The position numbers and the translations under genes are program-made. The notes under the pieces were generated by a model. That model worked only from the letters and a program-made list of their open reading frames with translations. It was not told the DNA's origin and did no database searches. From Clostridium_AD sp050717535 (GTDB taxonomy: Bacteria; Bacillota; Clostridia; Clostridiales; Clostridiaceae), in contig NZ_JBOITM010000088.1 in NCBI RefSeq assembly GCF_050717535.1, positions 1 to 64,000 of the forward strand: a stretch of DNA of 64,000 nucleotides. Direction: 5' to 3'. Below are positions 18,355-26,597 of this stretch, piece after piece; the first letter of the stretch is position 1, and every line of letters starts with the position of its first letter.

Positions 18355-19053
18355 TTAATTTTCTTTTTTCATATACCTATTTGCAAAATCCAAATGTTCT
18401 CGCATTGCTTTCCGAGCCTCTGCTGAGCTGTGCTTTTCCATAGATAGATATATCTGATTATGTTGATTAAAAAGTACTTCCTTATTCTCCTTATGAGCTA
18501 GTATTAATTTTCTTGCATCCACTATAAAGTGATCAACAAGAGTTGATACTGTTTTTAGAATATTAAAAATTAAAACATTTCCTGAACATTCTGCAATTTT
18601 ATAATGAAACTGTTTATCAATTTCAGCATTAACACTTTCATCACTAGAATTCATAAACTTTTCGGTAATCTCTTTTAATTCTTTCAATTGCTCTACAGTT
18701 ATCCTTTTAGAAGCAAGGCCTGCAGCCTCCACCTCCATAATCTTTCTAAGCTCCCATATAGCATCTGGATCGCTACCTTCTAACATAAACATAATTGATA
18801 GTGGTTCAAATAAATTATCTTGAAAACTTGTTTTTATGTAATTGCCTTCTCCTTGTTTACACTCAATAAGTCCAATGACCTCTAATGCCCTAAGTGCCTC
18901 ACGAATAGAAGCTCTACTTACCTCTAATTGCTCAACAAGCTTTCTCTCTGAAGGAAGCTTATCTCCCTTTTTAAGAGTCCCCTTATCTATCATATCTTTT
19001 ATTTGCTCTATTACTTGTTCGTAAACCTTTGTGTTTTTTATTGGACTAAACAT
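18355..19053 (-). CDS. GntR-family (FadR subfamily) lactate-responsive regulator
   Basis: A 232-residue transcription factor. Residues 8-72 form the GntR winged helix (GDKLPSERKLVEQLEVSRASIREALRALEVIGLIE); residues about 90-225 form the all-helical FCD effector domain, with a possible metal site in EIDKQFHYKIAECSGN. It corresponds in place and family to LctA of Acetobacterium woodii and to LldR/LutR-type lactate regulators. It is encoded just upstream of the lct operon, separated by a terminator, and its likely targets are the TGGT-N3-ACCA sites at 18190 and 12920. No such site was seen before its own gene. Lactate as effector is inferred from context. Confidence 0.88.
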   Translation of the reverse strand: MFSPIKNTKVYEQVIEQIKDMIDKGTLKKGDKLPSERKLVEQLEVSRASIREALRALEVIGLIECKQGEGNYIKTSFQDNLFEPLSIMFMLEGSDPDAIWELRKIMEVEAAGLASKRITVEQLKELKEITEKFMNSSDESVNAEIDKQFHYKIAECSGNVLIFNILKTVSTLVDHFIVDARKLILAHKENKEVLFNQHNQIYLSMEKHSSAEARKAMREHLDFANRYMKKEN

Positions 19054-19416
19054 TTTGTCCCCCTTGGATATAACTCATAAATCATATATATAATTGTTTT
19101 ACTCTTATTATTATACATTTTTTCCTTCTAATATTCAATATCATACATCATATATACTATAACATAATAATTATAGTTTTGCGATATGTTAAATTAATCG
19201 CAAACTATTGATGATTATTATAAAACTAGATTTATAATAATACGGTAATAAACATACCAGTGACTCTTTTAGTTACAAATTAAAAATATCGCATTAATCA
19301 TAAAATTTTAGGATGTACAGTATATGTAACAAGTTGAAAAATCACAAAATCTAATTATACAAAAGCTATATGACATAACCATAAATTTAACTATTTCCAT
19401 CTACTTACAAATGTGG
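19054..19416. other. AT-rich intergenic stretch, no gene seen
   Basis: This gap holds the divergent promoter region of the GntR-type gene (leftwards) and sequence upstream of the second G5/3D leader. I found no open reading frame of coding character, no operator palindrome like those before the etfB genes and no strong hairpin. Confidence 0.4.
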
Positions 19417-19576
19417 TATACTACCATTACAATATATACCATATGCATTGCTATAGAAATACCTTTACCCCTTAATTCCTTGCAACTTTTCAGATTATTA
19501 TTAAATACTATATATCTAAAAAATCTACACTTTAACCTCTCCCCCTAGATAATTATATCTAAATTTATAATAGGAG
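19417..19576 (+). promoter_or_regulatory. promoter and leader of the second G5/3D gene
   Basis: TATACT (19417-19422) preceded by ATGTGG, and the following about 150 bases, resemble the leader at 5445-5619. Shared blocks include the -10 region, a CAACTxxT stretch and a TTAAATA stretch. No known RNA class was recognised. Confidence 0.4.
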
Positions 19577-20521
19577 ATGATTATTATCGTTAAATTTATA
19601 AAATATAAGCGAAAAAAAACTGCAATTAATTTTATGATGATTACAATAATTACCACCTTAACTACTTTCATGTGCTTCGCAGGTAAAAACAACATATTAG
19701 TTGTAGATGGTGAACCCATGGAATTATTAACTTACCAGGAAACTCTTCACAACACTCTGAGCAGTGCTGAAATAAATGATACCCTGCCTATAAATGTAAC
19801 GGTATTTGTTGACAATAAAGAGCTTAATATAAGTTCTTCTGAAAAAACTATTGCTCTAATGTTAAAAGCTGAAAAAATATCATTGAGTACTACTGATAGG
19901 GTTTCACCATCAATAGGAACTATACTATTTCCAGGAATGAATGTTATCATAACTAGAGTTAAAATATCAACAATTAAGCAAACAGCACCAATTGCTTTTA
20001 AAACCATTACTAGAAAAGATATTAATACCTTAAAATCTAAAATCAAGGTTTTACAAATCGGAGTACCAGGTCAAAAAAGTGTTACAGTAAATGTGACATA
20101 TGAGAATGGCAAGGAAGTATCTAGAAAAGTTATTAGTGAAAAGGTAATTAAAGCAGCTAAAAGTAAAATTATAGTTCAAGGTACTTTGCCAAAAATAACC
20201 TTTTCAAGAGGTGGATCTTTAACCCCCTCTAAAGACATCCTTACTGTAAAAGCTACTGCTTATTCTGCAGACGAAATGAACAATGCCTATACTGCCTCTG
20301 GAATAAAAAATGTCCGAAATGCAAATGGCTACAGTACCATTGCTGTAGACCCTAGAATTATCCCTATGGGAACAAAGCTATATGTTGAAGGTTACGGCTA
20401 TGCTATCGCTGCAGATAAAGGTTCTGCAATAAAAGGAAATTTTATAGATGTTTTTTTTAATACCAATAAAGAGGCTGTTAATTGGGGTGTTAAATACATT
20501 AAAGTTCAAATATTAGATTGA
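19577..20521 (+). CDS. membrane-anchored G5/3D-domain cell wall protein, paralogue
   Basis: A 314-residue paralogue of the protein at 5620-6669. It keeps the N-terminal membrane segment (about 12-34), the second DUF348 module, the G5 domain (ending KIIVQGTLP) and the C-terminal 3D domain with IAVDPRIIPMGTK, IAADKGSAIKG and IDVFFN. About 35 residues are missing from the first DUF348 module and a few from the linker before 3D. AGGAG (19572-19576) abuts the ATG at 19577 exactly as in the other copy, so an ATT codon a little downstream may be used instead. A peptidoglycan-acting role is inferred from the family. Confidence 0.85.
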   Translation: MIIIVKFIKYKRKKTAINFMMITIITTLTTFMCFAGKNNILVVDGEPMELLTYQETLHNTLSSAEINDTLPINVTVFVDNKELNISSSEKTIALMLKAEKISLSTTDRVSPSIGTILFPGMNVIITRVKISTIKQTAPIAFKTITRKDINTLKSKIKVLQIGVPGQKSVTVNVTYENGKEVSRKVISEKVIKAAKSKIIVQGTLPKITFSRGGSLTPSKDILTVKATAYSADEMNNAYTASGIKNVRNANGYSTIAVDPRIIPMGTKLYVEGYGYAIAADKGSAIKGNFIDVFFNTNKEAVNWGVKYIKVQILD

Positions 20522-20591
20522 TTATTAGCGCATGATCATTATATATGATTAAATCATCATTATCGATGTTGCACTATTAACACCCAACCAC

Positions 20592-20625
20592 AAAAACTGC
20601 CACAGATACTTCTGTGGCAGTTTTT
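20592..20625 (+). terminator. terminator after the second G5/3D gene
   Basis: AAAAACTGCCACAGA pairs perfectly with TCTGTGGCAGTTTTT around a TACT loop, followed by ATTTT. The flanking A run lets it also act on the minus strand. Confidence 0.85.
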
Positions 20626-20656
20626 ATTTTAGTTATATATATATTAAAGAAAGTAT

Positions 20657-20676
20657 ATTGCCACGTGGATGGCATC
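20657..20676. repeat. dispersed palindromic repeat, copy
   Basis: ATTGCCACGTGGATGGCATC is a short copy of the recurrent palindrome. It lies ten bases beyond the 3' end of the truncated sensor kinase fragment. Confidence 0.55.
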
Positions 20677-20686
20677 GTATACTGCT

Positions 20687-21172
20687 TTATGCTGCAAATG
20701 ATTCTTTTTCAATTATTTCTCTCTTTTGCTTTTTAATATGTAGAGTTATAGTGGAACCAATAACTCCAGCTAAGTAATCACTTAATATCAAAGTTATTAC
20801 TAATCGATTAAATTTAAATGAATTTTCCGTTTTATTAAAAATTTTAAAAAATATGCTATAAAAAGCATAGAAAAATATCTCAGGGAAATAGGCTAATAAG
20901 ATTTCAATAAAACTCCCATTTTCAATAAAATAAATACCTACTCTTAAAATATAAACAAAAATTGCACACATAACTCCCATTTTTATTGTATCTATTTCAT
21001 CAAACAAGTATAAAAATACTGGGAATAATATTATGGCAACTGAAACTCTAAAGTTAGATATAAGTAAATTCATGTTTATCTGTGAAGTTATTGCAATAAT
21101 TATAGATATTATAATCATTTTTTTTTATTTTATAGTTTTCATAATTGTCATATACATTTATCCTCACAACTA
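20687..21172 (-). pseudogene. remnant of a membrane sensor histidine kinase
   Basis: The open part (20687-21118, 143 residues) has four to five hydrophobic segments and resembles the N-terminal membrane domain of clostridial sensor kinases. It stops at REIIEKESFAA, where full-length relatives go on into the kinase core (HExRNP box); that core is missing. Upstream, GAGG is followed by an in-frame ATG near 21151 and a short stretch ending KTIK, then TAA at 21125-21127 just before the internal ATG at 21118. The gene therefore looks broken at both ends. If translated from 21118 it would be a small membrane protein. A palindromic repeat sits at its 3' end. Confidence 0.55.
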
Positions 21173-21320
21173 TATTTTTTTAAGAGTTGTAATAATTATT
21201 AAAAGTTTACAGTCTAATACTAACATTTCGATATATATGTTGCAATTTATTTTGTTGTTTCTAAAGTATTTAGTAATAATATAAATTTTCAAGGGGAAGG
21301 TTAACAACTTTCAATATAAT

Positions 21321-21368
21321 AAAAAAAATAGGGGAAGTTAGTAATTTCTAAAAATTACTAACTTCCCC
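21321..21368 (-). terminator. terminator of the MntA/HepT operon
   Basis: GGGGAAGTTAGTAATTT (21331-21347) pairs perfectly over 17 bases with 21352-21368; on the minus strand the stem is followed by ATTTTTTTT. It lies about 55 bases after the hepT stop codon. Confidence 0.85.
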
Positions 21369-21423
21369 TCCATGGCAACTTTATTATTTATTAAAACTTG
21401 CCACTTAAATGTAACCTCTTTTA

Positions 21424-21843
21424 CTAGCTCATACTTGCTAATATATCACTTATAAATTTTTCGAAATCTTCCAAATTATTTTGAGTTATGTCATACACCA
21501 TCTTATCATTAATATTAAAGTACATATGCACAATTCTATTTCTGAACTTTGCCATTAAAAAATATGTGGCTATATCTTCTGTTTTAATGACATTGTTATC
21601 AGCCAATATTTGAAAATGCGCCTTATTATCCTCTGGTTTTCCCCATCTATTTCTTGCAATTAAATGGCTAGCTATATCCAGCATGGCTTCTATAGTAACT
21701 TGTAATAAATATTTCGAGCTATCCACATTTCGAAAATCTTCAATAAATATTTCCTTATCTATTTTACTAAGCTTCTTCAATTTTGCTACGTTAGTTTGCA
21801 TAAACAATATTTTTTGCTCTAATTTTTCTCTATCAAAATTCAT
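21424..21843 (-). CDS. hepT: HepT-like HEPN ribonuclease toxin
   Basis: A 139-residue HEPN-domain (DUF86/HepT) protein. The catalytic HEPN motif RX4HXY is present as RNRIVHMY near residue 105. HepT toxins are RNases held in check by AMP transfer to the motif tyrosine by the partner MntA. The start at 21843 (MNFDREKLE) is set by AGGTGGGGG eight bases upstream. It begins 12 bases after the stop of the nucleotidyltransferase gene, the usual antitoxin-first order. The motif looks intact, so the toxin should be active; this is inferred. Confidence 0.85.
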   Translation of the reverse strand: MNFDREKLEQKILFMQTNVAKLKKLSKIDKEIFIEDFRNVDSSKYLLQVTIEAMLDIASHLIARNRWGKPEDNKAHFQILADNNVIKTEDIATYFLMAKFRNRIVHMYFNINDKMVYDITQNNLEDFEKFISDILASMS

Positions 21844-21855
21844 ATTTACCCCCAC

Positions 21856-22260
21856 CTATAGTGAATAACTTTCATAGTAGTCTTTTCTAAAAGAGTCTAT
21901 ATAATATTTTTCTTCTCTATATCTGCTAATTACGTATTCAATATAATCACATGTTTTTATGAAATCAGCTTCATATAGACTTCTTCCTTCTCGTATAGTT
22001 TTAAATTGTAATGTTATAGGCGCTTTTTTTAAATCTACAGTATCAACATTTTCATAACCTATTATATCTGATATATTACATGATATTTTCATTTCATCTA
22101 TAATAGAAATATCTTTACTAAACAAAATTGAAAAATCAATATCACTCTCTTCTCTTTGATATTCCGTTCCATATGAGCCAATTAACCAAACCGCTAGAAT
22201 ATCATCATTAGTTTTAAAGTATTCTGTTAATGTTGTAATCTTATCTTCAATATCTATCAT
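21856..22260 (-). CDS. mntA: MntA-type nucleotidyltransferase antitoxin
   Basis: A 134-residue minimal nucleotidyltransferase. The signature GSYGTEYQREESDIDF near residues 28-43 fits GS-X-G followed by D-X-D that binds metal and nucleotide. In HepT/MntA modules this enzyme AMPylates the toxin's tyrosine. GGAG precedes the ATG. It forms a two-gene operon with hepT at 21424-21843, ended by the hairpin at 21321-21368. Confidence 0.87.
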   Translation of the reverse strand: MIDIEDKITTLTEYFKTNDDILAVWLIGSYGTEYQREESDIDFSILFSKDISIIDEMKISCNISDIIGYENVDTVDLKKAPITLQFKTIREGRSLYEADFIKTCDYIEYVISRYREEKYYIDSFRKDYYESYSL

Positions 22261-22404
22261 GTAATTCCAACTCCTTTATTGGTTAATCATAATATTAAAA
22301 CGAAATTTAAATTGTTCAACTATCTATATTATAGCCTATTTTCTACAAGATATCATTGATCTTAATAAAAAAAGAGGGACTTATTTAAAAATCTTTTCTG
22401 AAAA

Positions 22405-22646
22405 TTAGTTGTTATCACAATAGTAAATCATTGCCTCACTTAAAAACTTAGCTAACCCAACCTTATGCTTATCAATGTTAGCTGTAAAACGTTCATCACA
22501 AACATATAACTCTCCAAGTCCTCTAAATATTTTCATAGTACAGTTGTAGAAGTTATCTACTTTAGAATACCTATTTGATCATAATGATGAAGTGTACGCA
22601 CACTTACCCCCACTATATCAGCTACTTCTTTTATTTTATAAGACAT
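22405..22646 (-). pseudogene. MerR/TipA-type regulator, internally deleted
   Basis: From the ATG at 22646 the minus strand reads a MerR helix-turn-helix start (MSYKIKEVADIVGVSVRTLH then HYDQIG) and meets a stop at 22560-22562. In another frame, about 22550 down to the TAA at 22405, it reads the C-terminal end of a TipAS antibiotic-binding domain (FRGLGELYVCDERFTANIDK, then LAKFLSEAMIYYC). The two ends of a roughly 250-residue TipA-type protein are thus joined by a deletion of about 500 bases that also breaks the frame. A ribosome binding site (GGGGATGA) survives upstream. Confidence 0.85.
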
Positions 22647-22791
22647 AAAAAATCATCCCCTTTATTTTCTTTGTCCCTATAAATTTATAATAAACTATAA
22701 CCCTACGTTAGAGTCAACATAAATTTAATATTTATTTCGACTTTATACTCTATTGACACACTTTACGTATACCACATTAAGCTTGTCACTT

Positions 22792-22825
22792 TTGCCACTT
22801 GCCATGTGGGTGGCAAGTGGCACCG
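22792..22825. repeat. dispersed palindromic repeat, copy
   Basis: TTGCCACTTGCCATGTGG then GTGGCAAGTGGCACCG, a long copy with an extra GCAAGTGG. It lies just upstream of the promoter for the first preQ1 riboswitch. Confidence 0.7.
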
Positions 22826-22838
22826 CACCTACTCTTTT

Positions 22839-22867
22839 TTGACATCCCAGGCCACATGTAGTATACT
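22839..22867 (+). promoter_or_regulatory. sigma-A-type promoter for the first preQ1 leader
   Basis: TTGACA (22839-22844) and TATACT (22862-22867) are separated by exactly 17 bases. The predicted start of transcription is about 15 bases before the aptamer. Confidence 0.8.
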
Positions 22868-22888
22868 TTATTAATATAAAATATAATA

Positions 22889-22984
22889 AGACAGTTCTAA
22901 ACCATCCTGTCTATAAACAAAACTAGGACGTAGCTACCGTTTTAGGTAGTTTTTTTGTTTAAGGGCGGTTTATGCCCTTTTTTA
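22889..22984 (+). promoter_or_regulatory. preQ1-I riboswitch with tandem terminators before the dehydratase/activase pair
   Basis: The aptamer is 22889-22930: P1 AGACAG (22889-22894) pairs with CTGTCT (22907-22912), the loop reads TTCTAAACCATC and the A-rich tail TATAAACAAAACTAGGA can dock into P1 as in class-I preQ1 pseudoknots. A terminator follows: CTACC (22934-22938) with GGTAG (22945-22949) and eight T. A second hairpin, AAGGGC (22961-22966) with GCCCTT (22974-22979), is also followed by T. It is almost identical to the element at 26648, which precedes the que operon and so confirms the class. Ligand binding is expected to stop transcription. Confidence 0.88.
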
Positions 22985-23043
22985 TTTGCTTAATTTTTAC
23001 ACCGATAAATAATTAATGGATTAGTTTTATAGGAGGCTTCATA

Positions 23044-24060
23044 ATGAAAAAAATAGGTTTAACAACTACAGTACCAATAGAGGTTCTTATTTCAGCAGGT
23101 TACACACCCGTAGATTTAAATAATATTTTTATAACCTCAAAGGACTATATGAAATATATAGATGTTGCAGAGAGAGATGGATTCCCTAAAAACTTGTGTT
23201 CTTGGATAAAAGGAATCTATGGAGCTTGCTTAAAAAATAATATTAAAGAGATAGTTGGAGTTGTTGAGGGCGATTGTTCTAATACAAAAGCCCTTATTGA
23301 CGTACTTGAACTTCGAGGAATTAAAGTTTATCCATTTTCCTTTCCCCATAGTCACAAGGTAGATGACGTAAAATATGAAATAACCAAATTTATGAATACC
23401 TTTGACGTAACAATTGAAAAAGTTGAAGTAGTTAGAAAAAGGTTAAATGAAGTTAGAACCTTAGCAAAAGAAATTGATGAATTAACTTATATTGATAATA
23501 AGGCTACAGGCTTTGAAAATCACCTATATCAGTTATGCACAAGTGATTTTAATGGAGATATAGATAATTTTGAAGCTGACCTAAAAAAAGTTATTATTAC
23601 TATTAAAAATAGGAAGCCCATAAGTAGAAAACTGCGACTTGGATACATCGGTGTTCCGCCTATGACTTCAGATATATATGAATTTGTTGAGAGGCTAGAT
23701 GCTAATTTCGTGTACAATGAAGTTCAAAGAGAATTTGCTTTTCCTAGAGCTGATAGCTCATTAGATATATTTCAACAATATTACGACTACACTTATCCAT
23801 ATAATGTTGAATTTAGAATTAGAGAATTACAAAAGCAAATTGGCCAGCGAAAATTAGATGGTATAATTCACTACACTCAAGCCTTTTGCTATAGAGCAGT
23901 AGAACATATTGTTTTAAAAGAAAAATTAGATATTCCCATATTAAATATTGAAGGAGACAAATTGAACGTCCTAGATGCAAGAACAAAACTTAGGTTAGAA
24001 GCCTTTCTTGATATGCTAATAGACTTAAAGGAGGCTAAAAAATGCGAGTACTCGGTATAG
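23044..24060 (+). CDS. 2-hydroxyacyl-CoA dehydratase-like iron-sulfur protein under preQ1 control
   Basis: A 338-residue HGD-D family protein, related to the subunits of 2-hydroxyacyl-CoA dehydratases, benzoyl-CoA reductases and double-cubane cluster proteins. Cys52 (NLCSWIKG), Cys78 (GDCSNT) and Cys282 (AFCYRAVEH) lie where the family places its [4Fe-4S] ligands. Only one such subunit is encoded, unlike the heterodimer of true dehydratases, and no CoA-transferase is near. The ATG follows AGGAGG. The next gene is its activase, overlapping by 19 bases. A preQ1-I riboswitch lies directly upstream, so the protein probably serves 7-deazaguanine (queuosine) metabolism. A reductive step such as preQ0 nitrile reduction or epoxyqueuosine reduction is my inference; the reaction is unknown. 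Confidence 0.82.
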   Translation: MKKIGLTTTVPIEVLISAGYTPVDLNNIFITSKDYMKYIDVAERDGFPKNLCSWIKGIYGACLKNNIKEIVGVVEGDCSNTKALIDVLELRGIKVYPFSFPHSHKVDDVKYEITKFMNTFDVTIEKVEVVRKRLNEVRTLAKEIDELTYIDNKATGFENHLYQLCTSDFNGDIDNFEADLKKVIITIKNRKPISRKLRLGYIGVPPMTSDIYEFVERLDANFVYNEVQREFAFPRADSSLDIFQQYYDYTYPYNVEFRIRELQKQIGQRKLDGIIHYTQAFCYRAVEHIVLKEKLDIPILNIEGDKLNVLDARTKLRLEAFLDMLIDLKEAKKCEYSV

Positions 24061-24800
24061 ACCTTGGAAGCCGCTCGGTTAAGATTGTTTTAATGGAAAA
24101 TAATAAAATAATTCAGAAGGAAAAAGTAAGTACCATGAATTTTTACAAAAATTACTGTGACTTTAATGGTAAAGTTATTGTTAATTTAGAAAAGTTTCAT
24201 CTCGGACAAATAGATAAAGCTGTGTCAACAGGCTATGGAAAAAACAATACTGATTTATTGCTCTTTACTCCAATAAATGAACTAAAAGCCCATGTCTATG
24301 GAGGCTTCTATCAAACTGCCCTAAAGGATTTTATACTCTTAGATGTAGGAGGCCAAGACGTTAAGGTTGTAAAAGTAGAAAGAGGCATTATTACAGACCT
24401 AGAGCTTAATGAAAAATGTGCCGCCTCCTGTGGAAGATATTTAGAGAATATGGCAAATGTACTTGAAGTATCCCTCCATGATATGAGTGAGCACTATGAA
24501 AATCCTGTGGAACTTAATTCAACCTGTGCTGTATTTTCCGAGTCAGAGTTAATTGGTAAAATAGCCGAAGGTATAAGTATAGAAACCTTGTGTTCTAGTG
24601 TTAACTATTCTTTATACAAGAGACTTAAACCTCTTTTAAGTAAATTCAAAGGTAAAAAATTAATTTTAACTGGCGGTGTTGCTACTAATACTGCAATAAG
24701 AAAATTTTTAAAACAAGATTACGAAGATATAGTATCCATTAAAGAGCCACAATTTAACGGTGCAATTGGATGCTGTTATTATGGAAGTGTTTTTTTGTAG
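24042..24800 (+). CDS. ATP-dependent activase (HgdC/BcrD-type) of the preQ1-controlled pair
   Basis: A 252-residue ASKHA-fold activator. The phosphate-binding loop is GIDLGSRSVK at the N-terminus, a second nucleotide motif is LLDVGGQDVKVV (about 99-110), and LTGGVATN lies near the C-terminus. Cys126 (KCAASCGRYLE) and Cys162 (STCAVFSESE) match the cysteines through which the dimer holds one [4Fe-4S] cluster. Such activases use ATP to inject a low-potential electron into the partner HGD-D protein, here the product of the upstream gene. AAGGAGG lies seven bases before the ATG, inside the end of that gene. The usual AGTGRFLE stretch reads ASCGRYLE, a small deviation. Confidence 0.88.
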   Translation: MRVLGIDLGSRSVKIVLMENNKIIQKEKVSTMNFYKNYCDFNGKVIVNLEKFHLGQIDKAVSTGYGKNNTDLLLFTPINELKAHVYGGFYQTALKDFILLDVGGQDVKVVKVERGIITDLELNEKCAASCGRYLENMANVLEVSLHDMSEHYENPVELNSTCAVFSESELIGKIAEGISIETLCSSVNYSLYKRLKPLLSKFKGKKLILTGGVATNTAIRKFLKQDYEDIVSIKEPQFNGAIGCCYYGSVFL

Positions 24801-24830
24801 CACTGACCTATATTATAACAGCCTAACAAA

Positions 24831-24870
24831 AAAAGTCACACTCCCATTTAATATAGGAATGTGACTTTTT
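24831..24870. terminator. terminator after the activase gene
   Basis: AAAAGTCACACTCC pairs with GGAATGTGACTTTTT with one mismatch. It lies between converging genes and has A/T runs on both sides. Confidence 0.8.
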
Positions 24871-24938
24871 AATAACTCACTATTTAAAGAGATATTCACT
24901 TAACTTAGTTAGTTAGTTCGTTAACAATACAAAAATTA

Positions 24939-26444
24939 TTATATATAATAAAGACTTTCAGTTGCATATTCCGCATCAGACGTTATGTCTATGCCAAGTT
25001 TTCTAAAAGTTTGCTCATCAGCTGTACTTATAATTGTAGTTGAGTGAGCTTGACATCCTTTTAACATTACCAACTTATCCATAGCTACCTTTGCTATTGG
25101 ATTTGTAGCAGCACATATACTTAGTGCAATTAGTATATTTTCACAATCCAAAGCGGGTTTTTTACTGCCTAATACTTTAGATTTTAAATTTATAATTGGC
25201 TCAAGTATAACTGGAGAAATAAGATGAATTTCGTCATCTATATTTGCAAAATATTTAACCGCATTTAAAATTATAGCAGCTGTTGCATCCATTGTATCTG
25301 AACTTTTACTAGTTAATATTGTTCCATCATTAAGCTCTATTGCGAGGGCTGGGCAAGCTTCAGTTTTACTGGAGCATTGTTTTAAAGTAGCTGAACGTTC
25401 TCTTGCAGGCATAACAACTTTTCTATCTTGCTGTTTTAAATTAAGTTCTTCCATAAGAAGCTTAACTCTATCAAAAGTTTCTTTGTTTATATACCCTTTT
25501 TTATACTCACAACCTGTTTTAAAGTATCTTCTTATTACCTCTTGCCTTGATGCCTCTTTGATAACGTCATCGTCAATAATTCCAAAGCCTACTCTATTAA
25601 CTCCCATATCTGTTGGGGATTTGTAGACAGCCTCTTCTCCTGTTATTCTTTCTATAATTCGTCTAAGTACAGGAAATGTTTCAATATCACGATTGTAGTT
25701 TACAGCTATCTTGTTGTAGGCATCAAAATGGAAGGAATCTAGCATATTTACATCGTTAAGGTCTGCTGTTGCAGCTTCATATGCTATATTTACAGGATGC
25801 TTTAGTGGAATATTCCACACTGGGAAAGTTTCAAACTTTGAATAACCAGCAGCTCTTCCATGCTTATGTTCATGATAAAGTTGACTTAGGCAAGTAGCTA
25901 GCTTCCCACTTCCTGGACCTGGTGCTGTTACTACTACAATAGGTTTTGTAGTTTCAATAAATGGATTTTTACCATATCCTTCATCACTTACAATTGCATC
26001 TACATCTGTAGGATATCCTTTAGTTGCTCTATGTTTATATACTTTTATTCCTCTGCGTTCAAGCTTATTTATGAAGATTGTAGTTGCTGGTTGCCCGTCA
26101 TATCTAGTAATTACAACACTATTTACATCAAGCTCATATGCACGTAAATCATCAATTAATCTTAAAACATCCACATCATAAGTGATCCCAAAGTCTCCTC
26201 TTATTTTGTTTCTTTCAATATCTCCTGCAAATACACAAATAATAACCTCAACTTTTTCTTTTAATTTATGTAATAATTTAATCTTTGCATTTTCATCAAA
26301 CCCTGGTAAAACTCTTTTTGCATGAAGATCATTAAAAAGTTTTCCACCAAATTCCAAATATAACTTATCATAATTGTTAACTCTTTCTAAAATATACTTT
26401 GATTGCTCTTCTAAATATTTTTTCTGATCAAATCCTATTTTCAT
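24939..26444 (-). CDS. DUF1846 family protein
   Basis: A 501-residue member of the DUF1846 (UPF0371) family, at about its usual length. Recognisable stretches are MKIGFDQKKYLEEQSKYI at the start, VVVTAPGPGSGKLATCLSQ (a P-loop-like glycine-rich segment near residue 175), HKHGRAAGYSKFETFPVWN and the C-terminal LSICAATNPIAK. Structures of the family are known but, as far as I can say, not its role. It has its own GAGGAG ribosome binding site and lies alone, opposite in direction, between the two preQ1-controlled operons; nothing ties it to queuosine beyond position. Confidence 0.88.
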   Translation of the reverse strand: MKIGFDQKKYLEEQSKYILERVNNYDKLYLEFGGKLFNDLHAKRVLPGFDENAKIKLLHKLKEKVEVIICVFAGDIERNKIRGDFGITYDVDVLRLIDDLRAYELDVNSVVITRYDGQPATTIFINKLERRGIKVYKHRATKGYPTDVDAIVSDEGYGKNPFIETTKPIVVVTAPGPGSGKLATCLSQLYHEHKHGRAAGYSKFETFPVWNIPLKHPVNIAYEAATADLNDVNMLDSFHFDAYNKIAVNYNRDIETFPVLRRIIERITGEEAVYKSPTDMGVNRVGFGIIDDDVIKEASRQEVIRRYFKTGCEYKKGYINKETFDRVKLLMEELNLKQQDRKVVMPARERSATLKQCSSKTEACPALAIELNDGTILTSKSSDTMDATAAIILNAVKYFANIDDEIHLISPVILEPIINLKSKVLGSKKPALDCENILIALSICAATNPIAKVAMDKLVMLKGCQAHSTTIISTADEQTFRKLGIDITSDAEYATESLYYI

Positions 26445-26597
26445 TTTTACTCCTCACTAACAACGTTATTTGTTAGATATATTATAACCAATATTTTTAC
26501 ATAATAATATAATTAAATTTGCTTTTACAACTTTATATTATTACACAATTTCAGTTCAAAGTAAACTGAATTTGAGATGAAAATTTCACATTATAAT

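Noticed and set aside
22753..22783. A TTGACA upstream of the repeat at 22792 as a second promoter for the preQ1 leader
   Set aside because: No acceptable -10 lies 16-18 bases downstream, whereas the pair at 22839/22862 is nearly ideal.
23044..24800. Reading the dehydratase/activase pair as a lactoyl-CoA dehydratase of an acrylate pathway linked to the lactate operon
   Set aside because: Only one HGD-D subunit is present, no CoA-transferase or acryloyl-CoA reductase is near, and the operon has a preQ1 riboswitch and not the lactate operator.
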